46,176 nucleotides of DNA from contig CALUPA010000013.1 of NCBI GenBank assembly GCA_944322395.1, positions 1 to 46,176 of the forward strand, written 5' to 3'. The position numbers and the translations under genes were made by a program. This DNA comes from an uncultured Phocaeicola sp. (GTDB taxonomy: Bacteria; Bacteroidota; Bacteroidia; Bacteroidales; Bacteroidaceae). Below, piece after piece: positions 1-8,000 of the stretch (position 1 is the stretch's first letter; each line of letters starts with the position of its first letter). The notes beneath the pieces are model-generated. The model was not told where the DNA came from and searched no databases. It worked only from the letters and a program-made list of their open reading frames with translations.

Positions 1-36
1 CTGGATACCGTATTTGGTAAGATCTAAATTTGCCAT
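1..36 (-). CDS. pckA: Phosphoenolpyruvate carboxykinase (ATP), N-terminal fragment
   Basis: Only the first 12 codons lie in the window; the gene runs off the left edge. On the minus strand an ATG at 36-34 opens the frame MANLDLTKYGIQ. I recognise this as close to the usual start of Bacteroidales ATP-dependent PEP carboxykinase (MANLDLSKYGI...). That enzyme interconverts oxaloacetate and PEP in the cytoplasm. The gene is divergent from the pectin locus and has its own candidate -7 box at 96-103. The call rests on 12 residues from memory of the family, so it is probable rather than certain. Confidence 0.65.
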   Translation of the reverse strand, partial: MANLDLTKYGIQ

Positions 37-95
37 TGTTCTAATGAATTAAATTGGTTATTATTTTAGATATATTGTTTCATTTTTTCACGCTG

Positions 96-103
96 CAAAA
101 ATA
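96..103 (-). promoter_or_regulatory. Candidate -7 box for pckA
   Basis: The minus strand reads TATTTTTG, matching the Bacteroidetes -7 consensus TAnnTTTG, about 60 bp upstream of the ATG at 36. I see no convincing -33 TTG at the expected distance. This box, the palindrome at 181-202, the hairpin array at 245-310 and the GH105 operator and promoter at 363-433 account for what I can see in the 442-bp gene-free stretch 37-478. Confidence 0.4.
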
Positions 104-180
104 CAACATTTTATTTTAATGCGATTAATAATTAGAGAAAAAAATCCGTAATAATGAAAGATTTATACTTGTGTAACACA

Positions 181-202
181 TTTGCAACGTATATGTTGCA
201 AA
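181..202. promoter_or_regulatory. 22-bp palindrome, candidate operator
   Basis: The arms TTTGCAAC and GTTGCAAA are perfect inverted repeats of 8 bp around a 6-bp centre (GTATAT). It lies about 80 bp upstream of the candidate pckA -7 box and well upstream of the GH105 promoter. No T-run follows, so it looks like a protein-binding site rather than a terminator. The regulator is unknown; a dimeric Crp/Fnr-like protein is one possibility. Confidence 0.45.
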
Positions 203-244
203 ACATAGTTTTAACATTAAAAACGGCTACTTAGACGTTTAAAA

Positions 245-310
245 AAAATGACAGGACATTTCAGGTAAAACGACAAGGCATTTCAGTCAAAACGCTTTGT
301 CGTTTTTTTT
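245..310. repeat. Tandem array of three mini-hairpins, left copy
   Basis: Three units begin at 245, 267 and 289, a pitch of 22 bp. Each has the form AAAACG-N6-CGTTTT or a one- or two-base variant, joined by 4-bp linkers. The third unit is perfect (loop CTTTGT) and is followed by a T-run to 310. Units two and three can also pair with each other over about 13 bp. A similar array is at 39102-39162. It sits between two divergent promoters, so it would act as a bidirectional terminator or insulator only for stray transcription. Confidence 0.7.
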
Positions 311-362
311 AGCACTTCAGATATTATATGTATATCAGATATTATAATTATGTATAAGCAAA

Positions 363-404
363 GCAAAAAACCAAAAATTATACCTTTTGAGATTAAAAGT
401 ACAC
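363..404 (+). promoter_or_regulatory. Candidate HTCS operator upstream of GH105
   Basis: Read on the minus strand from 404 down, two adjacent 21-bp units begin GTGTACTTTT and GTATAATTTTTGGTTTT. They resemble units found at four other promoters of the locus (consensus GTGTAATAATTGTTT). The edge at 404 is exactly 21 bp from the -7 box at 426. The site would place a DNA-bound activator against the -33 region. Confidence 0.5.
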
Positions 405-425
405 ATCTGTTTACATAGATATTCA

Positions 426-433
426 TACTTTTG
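426..433 (+). promoter_or_regulatory. Promoter -7 box for the GH105-CE operon
   Basis: TACTTTTG matches TAnnTTTG. Transcription would start near 440, giving a leader of roughly 38 nt before the ATG at 479. No good -33 TTG is present, as expected for an activator-dependent promoter. Confidence 0.55.
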
Positions 434-478
434 TCACAATGAAAATCATAATCAAAAAATTAAAATTAAATTCAATCC

Positions 479-1723
479 ATGAGAAATAAACTGATTTACA
501 CATTGGCCTTTGCCGGATTGGCATTCATAACTACGGCATGTTCGCAAAACTCAAAACAGGAAGTTAAAGTTAATGTCCAGAACGAAACAACAGAAAAACC
601 ATGGTCGGTCAGAATGGTAGAGTCGGAAATGCAAAGATGGCCTGAGTCATGGCAGCTGGATTTCCAGCCAAAACTGAAATGGGACTATTGTCATGGGCTG
701 GAACTGCAAGCTATGCTGGATGTGTACGACAAATATGGTGATGAAAAAATATACGAATATGCACTTGCTTATGCCGACACAATGGTAAATGCAGACGGAA
801 CAATAAAGATGTACAAACGCGAAGAGTTCAGCCTTGACCGCGTAAACTCCGGAAAGTTCCTTTTCCGCATATACGAACAGACCAAGGACGATAAATACAA
901 GAAAGCTCTTGCTCTGATGAGAAGCCAGTTCGAAGATCATCCTAGAAATGCCGACGGCGGTTTCTGGCACAAGAAAATTTATCCTAACCAGGTATGGCTG
1001 GACGGTATATATATGGGAGCACCTTTCTATGCCGAATATGCTTTCAGAAACAATGAAGTGGGAGCCTATCAGGACATTATAAACCAGTTCCTTATGGCTG
1101 CACGCCACACTTACGATCCAAAGACAGACTTATACAAGCATGCATGTGACGTGAGCAAAAAAGAGAAATGGGCAGACCCTGTAACAGGACAGTCTCAGCA
1201 CAGCTGGGGACGTGCTTTGGGATGGTATGCCATGGCATTTGTCGATGCACTGGAGTTTATTCCTAAACATGAAGCAGGAAGAGACTCAATGCTAATCACT
1301 CTTAACAAGGTGGCAGAACAGATAAAAAGACTGCAGGACGAAAAAACCGGTCTGTGGTATCAGGTACTTGACAGAAGTGGCGATGAAGGTAATTATTTGG
1401 AGTCATCATGTTCAGTAATGTTCGTCTACACTTTGTTCAAAGCTGTACGCAAAGGATACATTGAACCATCATATCTGGCCGTGGCCGAAAAAGGGTATAA
1501 AGGAATATTGGAACATTTCATCACTACAGACGACAAAGGACTTATCAGTATAACAAAGGCATGTGCTGTAGCCGGACTTGGAGGAAAGAACTACCGTATG
1601 GGCGACTACGACTATTATATTAACGAGCAGATTAGAGACAACGACCCTAAGGCTGTTGGTCCGTTCATAATGGCAAGCCTGGAATGGGAAAGACTGCAGG
1701 AAGTAAGAGAAATAGTTAAGTGA
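479..1723 (+). CDS. GH105 unsaturated (rhamno)galacturonyl hydrolase, lipoprotein
   Basis: The family releases the 4,5-unsaturated uronic acid left at the non-reducing end of pectin fragments by lyases. The first 20 residues form a lipoprotein signal with Cys21 (ITTAC). The rest is an alpha/alpha-barrel of about 390 residues, the usual size for YteR-like GH105. The catalytic Asp motif WLDGIYMG (Asp175) and the later HSWGRALGWY motif (residues 241-250) are present. It is first in a three-gene operon with two esterase genes, 41 bp before the next. A Cys21 lipoprotein would be membrane-anchored, most likely periplasmic; the exact location is inferred. Whether it prefers rhamnogalacturonan or homogalacturonan products cannot be told from the sequence; the surrounding PL1 and PL10 lyases favour galacturonan. 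Confidence 0.9.
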   Translation: MRNKLIYTLAFAGLAFITTACSQNSKQEVKVNVQNETTEKPWSVRMVESEMQRWPESWQLDFQPKLKWDYCHGLELQAMLDVYDKYGDEKIYEYALAYADTMVNADGTIKMYKREEFSLDRVNSGKFLFRIYEQTKDDKYKKALALMRSQFEDHPRNADGGFWHKKIYPNQVWLDGIYMGAPFYAEYAFRNNEVGAYQDIINQFLMAARHTYDPKTDLYKHACDVSKKEKWADPVTGQSQHSWGRALGWYAMAFVDALEFIPKHEAGRDSMLITLNKVAEQIKRLQDEKTGLWYQVLDRSGDEGNYLESSCSVMFVYTLFKAVRKGYIEPSYLAVAEKGYKGILEHFITTDDKGLISITKACAVAGLGGKNYRMGDYDYYINEQIRDNDPKAVGPFIMASLEWERLQEVREIVK

Positions 1724-1764
1724 GAAGATAGATAAGTCAGTAAAGTAAAAAGAGTCAGAATACA

Positions 1765-3516
1765 ATGAAAAGCAAAATAACATTTCTGTTAGGACTGTTT
1801 ATAGTCCTGACAGCATTTGCTCCGGCCAAACGAAACATCACAATATTCACCATAGGCGATTCGACTATGGCAAACAAAAAGCTTGAAGGAGACAATCCCG
1901 AAAGAGGATGGGGACAAATGCTTTCTAGATATTTCACCGAAGATATCACGATAGACAATCATGCCGTAAACGGAAGAAGTTCAAAGAGCTTTATAGATGA
2001 AGGCAGATGGGACAGTGTTCTTTCGAAAATACAAAAAGGCGATTATGTATTCATACAGTTCGGACATAATGACGAGAAAGATGACCCGAAACGCCACACA
2101 GACCCAGGCACTACATTCGATGCAAATCTAAAAAAATTTGTACAGGAAACCAGAGAAAAAGGTGGTATTCCGGTACTGTTCAGTTCCATAGTACGCCGTA
2201 ATTTCGGAAAAACAGACCAAAATGCCGTAGCAGATGCCATCAGACAGGATGACATACGAAACGGTATTGACCCTAAAGCTCCAAAAGAGAAAATTGAGGA
2301 AGGAGCCAAATTGATTGACACTCACGGAGCATATCTGGAATCGCCAAAGAATGTTGCAAAAGAGTTGAACGTTACTTTCATCGATCTGAATGCTCTTACC
2401 CACAAACTGGTAGAAGGTATGGGACCTGAAAAATCGAAAGAATTATATCTGTGGGTTGAGCCCAAAACCGTACCTGCACTTCCTGCCGGAAGAGAAGACA
2501 ACACACATCTGAACATTCATGGAGCATCTGTAGTGGCAGAAATGGCAGTAAAGGCTGTAGCAGAAGCCATTCCGGAACTTAAAAAATACGTATGCCATTA
2601 TGATCTGGTAGTTGCAAAAGACGGTTCAGGCGATTTCTTCACAGTACAGGAAGCTATAAACGCAGTACCCGACTACAGAAAAAATGAAAGGACTACCATA
2701 CTTATAAAGGAAGGCACTTACAAGGAAAAAGTAATTATACCTGCCAGCAAGAATGGAGTATCACTTATAGGTCAAGGAGAAGTGAAAATCACTTTCGACG
2801 ATTATGCAAGCAAGCCCAATATTTTCGGAGAGAACAAAGGAACTTCCGGTTCATCGTCGTGCTACATTTATGCATCGGATTTCTATGCAGAAAACATTAC
2901 TTTCGAAAATTCTTCAGGGCCTGTTGGACAGGCAGTTGCATGTTTTGTAAGTGCAGACAGAGCTTATTTCAGGAAATGCCGTTTCCTGGGTTTCCAGGAC
3001 ACACTGTATACTTATGGAAAAGGATGCAGACAGTATTACGACGAATGCTACATTGAGGGTACTGTAGATTTCATCTTCGGATGGTCTGTGGCTGTATTCA
3101 ACCATTGCCGTATACACAGTCTGGGAAAAGGATACCTTACAGCTCCATCGACAGACAAAGGACAGAAATACGGCTATGTGTTCTACGATTGCGAGATTAC
3201 TGCCGACGATAATGTAGACAGAGTATACTTGTCGCGTCCATGGAGACCATATGCACAAGCTGTGTTCATACGTTGCAATATGGGCAAGCATATTCTGCCT
3301 GAAGGATGGGACAACTGGAGAAATAAAGAAAACGAGAAAACTGTTTTCTATGCCGAATACCAAAGTTCAGGAGAAGGCGCAAATCCACAAAAACGTGCAG
3401 CTTTTTCCAAACAATTGAAGAACATCAAAGACTATGATATGGAATCCGTCTTGGCAGGAAATGACGGATGGAATCCTGTAAAAAACGGCAATGCATTACT
3501 AAACATAAAGAGGTAA
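1765..3516 (+). CDS. Two-domain pectin esterase: CE12-like SGNH acetylesterase fused to CE8 pectin methylesterase
   Basis: A signal peptide (about residues 1-21) precedes two catalytic modules. Residues ~25-270 are a CE12-like SGNH hydrolase: GDSTMA with Ser33, the FGHND block, and Asp245/His248 in DNTHLN complete a triad. Residues ~275-575 are a CE8 right-handed beta-helix: GQAVAC, QDTLYT with Asp412, VDFIFG with Asp435, and Arg491/Trp493 in RPW. Both sets of key residues look intact, so one secreted protein should remove acetyl and methyl esters from the same chain. Cleavage without a lipobox Cys suggests the periplasm. The stop is 4 bp before the next gene, consistent with coupled translation. 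Most CE12 and CE8 enzymes are single-domain, so the fusion is notable. Confidence 0.9.
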   Translation: MKSKITFLLGLFIVLTAFAPAKRNITIFTIGDSTMANKKLEGDNPERGWGQMLSRYFTEDITIDNHAVNGRSSKSFIDEGRWDSVLSKIQKGDYVFIQFGHNDEKDDPKRHTDPGTTFDANLKKFVQETREKGGIPVLFSSIVRRNFGKTDQNAVADAIRQDDIRNGIDPKAPKEKIEEGAKLIDTHGAYLESPKNVAKELNVTFIDLNALTHKLVEGMGPEKSKELYLWVEPKTVPALPAGREDNTHLNIHGASVVAEMAVKAVAEAIPELKKYVCHYDLVVAKDGSGDFFTVQEAINAVPDYRKNERTTILIKEGTYKEKVIIPASKNGVSLIGQGEVKITFDDYASKPNIFGENKGTSGSSSCYIYASDFYAENITFENSSGPVGQAVACFVSADRAYFRKCRFLGFQDTLYTYGKGCRQYYDECYIEGTVDFIFGWSVAVFNHCRIHSLGKGYLTAPSTDKGQKYGYVFYDCEITADDNVDRVYLSRPWRPYAQAVFIRCNMGKHILPEGWDNWRNKENEKTVFYAEYQSSGEGANPQKRAAFSKQLKNIKDYDMESVLAGNDGWNPVKNGNALLNIKR

Positions 3517-3520
3517 CACC

Positions 3521-4831
3521 ATGAAATATAGAATATTGTCAACTATCATGGCCTGTTTAATGACAGTAATAGGCATAGCAGAAAACTATCCGTACAGAAG
3601 CGATCTGCTATGGGTTACAGAACCGGACCACTCAGACTGGATATACCAAACAGGAGAAAATGCTAAAATAAAAATCAGTCTCTTCAGATACGGAATTCCT
3701 CAAGATGGGATAACCGTGAACTATGAAACGGGAAGCGAACTTATGCCCGCCGACAAAACAGGCAGTATAGTGCTGAAAAACGGAAAGGCTGAAATAAATA
3801 TAGGCACTATGAAACGCCCGGGATTCCGCGACTGCATATTCAGTGTAGAAATGAACGGAAAGAAATACAGCCATCATGTAAAGGTGGGATTCTCGCCGGA
3901 GAAAATACAACCTTATACCCAAATGCCTGACGATTTTTCTGAATACTGGAGCAGCAATATCAAGAAGGCAGCAGAATTTCCACTGAAATACACTAAAGAA
4001 AAAGCAGAAGAATATTGCACTGAAAAGATAGACTGCTATCTTATCAAGCTACAACTAAACAATAAAGGTCAAGCCGTATATGGGTATCTGTTCTATCCGA
4101 AAAATGCACATCAGGGAAGTTGCCCTGTAGTATTGTCACCTCCGGGAGCAGGAATAAAAAACATAAAGGACCCACTTAGACATAAATATTATGCAGAAGA
4201 AGGATGCATCCGTCTGGAGTTCGAAATACATGGCATCAATCCTACCATGAGTTCAGAAGAATTCAAAGAAATAAGCAATGCATTCAACGGAAAAGAAAAC
4301 GGGTATCTCACCAATGGTTTGGATAACAAGGATAATTACTACATGAAAAGGGTGTATCTGGCTTGCATACGCTGTATTGATTTGTTGACATCATTACCGG
4401 AATGGGATGGCAAAAACGTAATTGTACAGGGAGGAAGTCAAGGCGGTGCACTTGCAATGGTTACAGCAGGACTTGACAAACGTGTTACTGCATGTGTAGT
4501 GAATCATCCTGCTCTGAGCGATATGGCAGGATACATGGCAGGACGGGCAGGCGGTTATCCACATTTCTTCCGTATAGAAGGAATGGACAGTAAGGAGAAA
4601 CTTGAAACCATGGCATATTATGATGTAATAAATTTTGCCCGACTGATAAAGGCAGACACCTTCATGACATGGGGATTTAATGACAATACTTGCCCTCCGA
4701 CCACCAGTTATGCAGTGTTCAACACACTGGAATGCCACAAAGAGGCTCTGATAACTCCAATCAATGAGCATTGGACATCGGAAGAGACCGAACGAGGACA
4801 TCTGGACTGGATAAAAAAGCATCTGAAATAA
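3521..4831 (+). CDS. CE7-like acetylesterase with N-terminal beta-sandwich extension
   Basis: A signal peptide (about residues 1-20) is followed by ~110 residues with no alpha/beta-hydrolase motif and an Ig-like strand pattern, then an acetyl xylan esterase (AXE1/CE7) fold. The nucleophile is Ser306 in GGSQGG. Asp388 in WGFNDNTCPP and His427 in RGHLDW are the likely triad partners. Total length is 436 residues against about 320 for a plain CE7 enzyme; the extra length is the N-terminal domain. In this operon the likely substrate is acetyl groups on pectin or its oligosaccharides rather than xylan, but that is inference from neighbours. It is last in the operon and is followed by a strong hairpin at 4868-4905. 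Confidence 0.8.
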   Translation: MKYRILSTIMACLMTVIGIAENYPYRSDLLWVTEPDHSDWIYQTGENAKIKISLFRYGIPQDGITVNYETGSELMPADKTGSIVLKNGKAEINIGTMKRPGFRDCIFSVEMNGKKYSHHVKVGFSPEKIQPYTQMPDDFSEYWSSNIKKAAEFPLKYTKEKAEEYCTEKIDCYLIKLQLNNKGQAVYGYLFYPKNAHQGSCPVVLSPPGAGIKNIKDPLRHKYYAEEGCIRLEFEIHGINPTMSSEEFKEISNAFNGKENGYLTNGLDNKDNYYMKRVYLACIRCIDLLTSLPEWDGKNVIVQGGSQGGALAMVTAGLDKRVTACVVNHPALSDMAGYMAGRAGGYPHFFRIEGMDSKEKLETMAYYDVINFARLIKADTFMTWGFNDNTCPPTTSYAVFNTLECHKEALITPINEHWTSEETERGHLDWIKKHLK

Positions 4832-4867
4832 TATGATGTCCAAACTGTAATACACTATTAACAAACA

Positions 4868-4911
4868 GTTAAAGCCCGACAGACGCGAGTCATTCGGGCT
4901 TTAACCATTTA
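4868..4911. terminator. Terminator after the GH105-CE operon
   Basis: A perfect 12-bp stem (GTTAAAGCCCGA paired with TCGGGCTTTAAC) encloses a 14-nt loop and is followed by CATTTATT. It separates the esterase operon from the HTCS gene, which has its own promoter. Confidence 0.85.
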
Positions 4912-5017
4912 TTGAAGAATAGCAAAACCTCATACTGCATATCCCTATTAAAGAGAACTTCATCATTTTATTGGTTAGTTATTATGCGAATCTAATAAAA
5001 AAGACTAGTTTTTTTTG

Positions 5018-5025
5018 TATTTTTG
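5018..5025 (+). promoter_or_regulatory. Candidate -7 box for the HTCS gene
   Basis: TATTTTTG fits TAnnTTTG and lies 52 bp before the ATG at 5078. Upstream I find no tandem GTGTAATAATTG element at the 21-bp distance seen at the enzyme promoters. This suggests the sensor is made independently of its own signal. Confidence 0.45.
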
Positions 5026-5077
5026 CAATGATATGTCATAACGATTTCAATAGAATTATAACCACTATAACAATATC

Positions 5078-8000
5078 ATGAGAATCAAACTCTTTTTCAT
5101 ACTCCTTACACTCCAAATAGCCAGAATATTTTCACAAACAGATTGTGTAATAACTCATTATTCGTCGGAAGACGGTCTGTCTGAAAACACAGTAATGGAC
5201 ATTCTGCAAGATAAAAAAGGAAATCTGTGGTTCTCTACGTGGAATGGTATCAACAAATTCGACGGTTATACATTCCACACATACAAAGGTTTTCTGGACA
5301 ATGAGATAGCTCTGACAAACAACCGAGTAGACTGTATGGGAATTGACAGATACGGGTATATATGGATACTGACCTACGATGAACGTACATTCCGGTTCGA
5401 CCCGCGTACGGAAATTTTCGAAAGCGTACCTGATAATGTTGATACAGAAATACATATACCGATAACAAAAATAAAAACACTTCCTAACGGCAATGTATGG
5501 CTACTTTCAGAAAGCAGAGGAGCGATAAGAGTAAGGACAGACTCTATAACAAAAAAAATCTCGACAGATTATTACTCGTCAGGATCTGAGATTTTTCCAA
5601 TATCCACTGTTTATGAAGTATTCCAGGCAGGGAACAACGAATGGGTTTTGTCCGACAATGGACTGGCATGTTTTAATGAATCGTCCAACATACCGAAGGT
5701 ATTCTTTGAACACAATAATTCAAACAAGGAGAAAGACAGTGAAAAGTCAACTTTCTTCACTGTAGAAAAATGTAATGACGGACTCTTCTTTGGGGCAAAC
5801 AATGGATATGTATGGATTCTGAACGAAAAGAACAACATATTCACACCATTAAAACTTCCCGTACAGTCGGATATTACAGGCATAAAGTATATAGAAAATC
5901 TAGACAATGTTGTAATAGCATCTGAGACAGACGGTTTCTTCGTCTATAATATCAAAGACGATTCATACAAGCATTTTACAGCAAATCTTCTTCCGGATGC
6001 AAGCGTTGTAAGTATATACGAAGACGGAGCAAACGAGATTTGGTTCGAACAGAATGTCACGGGCGAAGTTGCGCACTTCAATCCATATACAGATAAAATC
6101 AAGATAGAAAAAGTCTATGCCGAACCAACCAATACAGACAGGTCGCGTCCGGCATTCCACATACACGAAGACATATTCGGTTCGCTGTGGGTACACCCAT
6201 ACGGTGGAGGATTCTCATACTTTGACAGAAGCAGGAACTGCCTGGTTCCTTTCTATAACAGTATGGATGGCGGTCAATGGCACTTCTCAAACAAAATACA
6301 CTGCGCATTCTCCGACCGTCAGGGAAACCTGTGGATATGTACACACTCCAAAGGACTTGAGAAAATCACTTTCAGAACAGAGCATTTCAGAATAAAACGC
6401 CCGGTAGAATCGCATTATGAGACATTGAGCAATGAAGTAAGGGCATATCAGGAATACAATAAAAACCTATGGGTGGGACTTAAGGACGGTATGCTGCGTA
6501 TCTACGATAGCGAGTATACAGAAATAGGTTATATTACTGAAAGCGGAAGAATATCCAAATCAGGAACTCCTCTGCCGGGAAATGTTTATTACATGATGTG
6601 CGACAGCAAAGGAACGATGTGGATTGCCACTAAAGGTGCAGGACTGATTAAGGCAGAGCCTACGGCAAACGAATTTCAGTTCCGCCTTACACGCTATCAG
6701 TATGAGCCAGATAATATCTACAGCCTTTCAGATAACAATGTCTATTGCATACACGAAGACAAGTCCAACAGAATCTGGATTGCAACATTCTCAAACGGAA
6801 TAAATTACATTACTCAGAATGATAAAGGTGAAGATATATTCATTAATCACAGAAACACATTAAAAGGATTCCCTATAAAGCAATGCAATAAAGTGAGATA
6901 TATCACCTCTGATGAATTAGGAAGGCTGTGGATAGGAACAACAGGAGGACTGGTCATGACAAAACTGAATTTTACCAATCCGGCGGATGCAATGTTCCAT
7001 CACTACATGCGTTCACCTAATAATCCGACCACATTAAGCAATAATGATGTACACTGGATTACCCCGACTAAGAACGGTGAACTGTATATTGCCACATTCG
7101 GCGGAGGACTTGACAAACTTGAGAGAATAAGTGATGACGGAAAAGTCAGTTTCAAGACATATACAGTGCAGGACGGATTGCCGTCAGACATTCTATTATC
7201 CATACAAGAAGACAAAAACGGATTATTATGGATAAGTACAGAGAACGGACTTACCAAATTCAACCCTAAAGACGAACGTTTTGAGAATTTTCAGGACAGA
7301 CACAGAAGTTTCAAAATACGCTTCAGTGAAGCCTCATCTGAATATTTGTCGAATGGCGACATGGTGTTTGGAACAAATCAGGGAATATTCTATTTCAATC
7401 CGGACTCTATAAAGAAGAGTATTTATGAACCACCGGTAGTATTCACACAGCTGCTTCTGGCAAACAATACCGTAGTGCCGGGTACAGCACCGTTAAAGGA
7501 ATGCACAATAGACGATACGGAACTACTTACTCTGTCACACGAGGAGAACATATTCACCATACAATATGCAGCTTTAGACTATACCACACCATCGGATATA
7601 CAATATGCATACAAACTTGACGGGTTTGAAAAGAGCTGGAACTATGTAGGAAAACAGAGAATGGCAACTTACACCAACTTGCCTAAAGGTGACTATGTGT
7701 TCAAAGTACGCTCAACAAATTCTGACGGCGTATGGATTGACAACACACGAAATCTCAGAATCAAGGTTCTGCCATCATTCTGGGAGACATCGTTGGCATA
7801 CCTGATATACGTACTTATACTACTGTTGATAGTATTTACGGCCGTATATATATTATCAACAATTTATCGGTTGAAGCATAAGGTAGTCATGGAGCATCAG
7901 CTTACAGACCTGAAACTAAGATTTTTCACCGATATATCGCATGAGCTCAGAACCCCATTGACACTGATTACGGCACCGCTTGAGAATATTATGGAAGATA

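Noticed and set aside
123-135. GATTAATAATTAG upstream of the pckA -7 box, resembling the HTCS repeat
   Set aside because: The spacing is 19 bp instead of 21, there is no second unit, and the match is mostly A and T. It shows how easily single half-sites arise by chance in this DNA.
245-310. Regular 22-bp repeats that might suggest a small CRISPR array
   Set aside because: Only three units, joined by 4-bp linkers with no unique spacers of usual length, and each unit is itself a hairpin. No cas genes are in the window.
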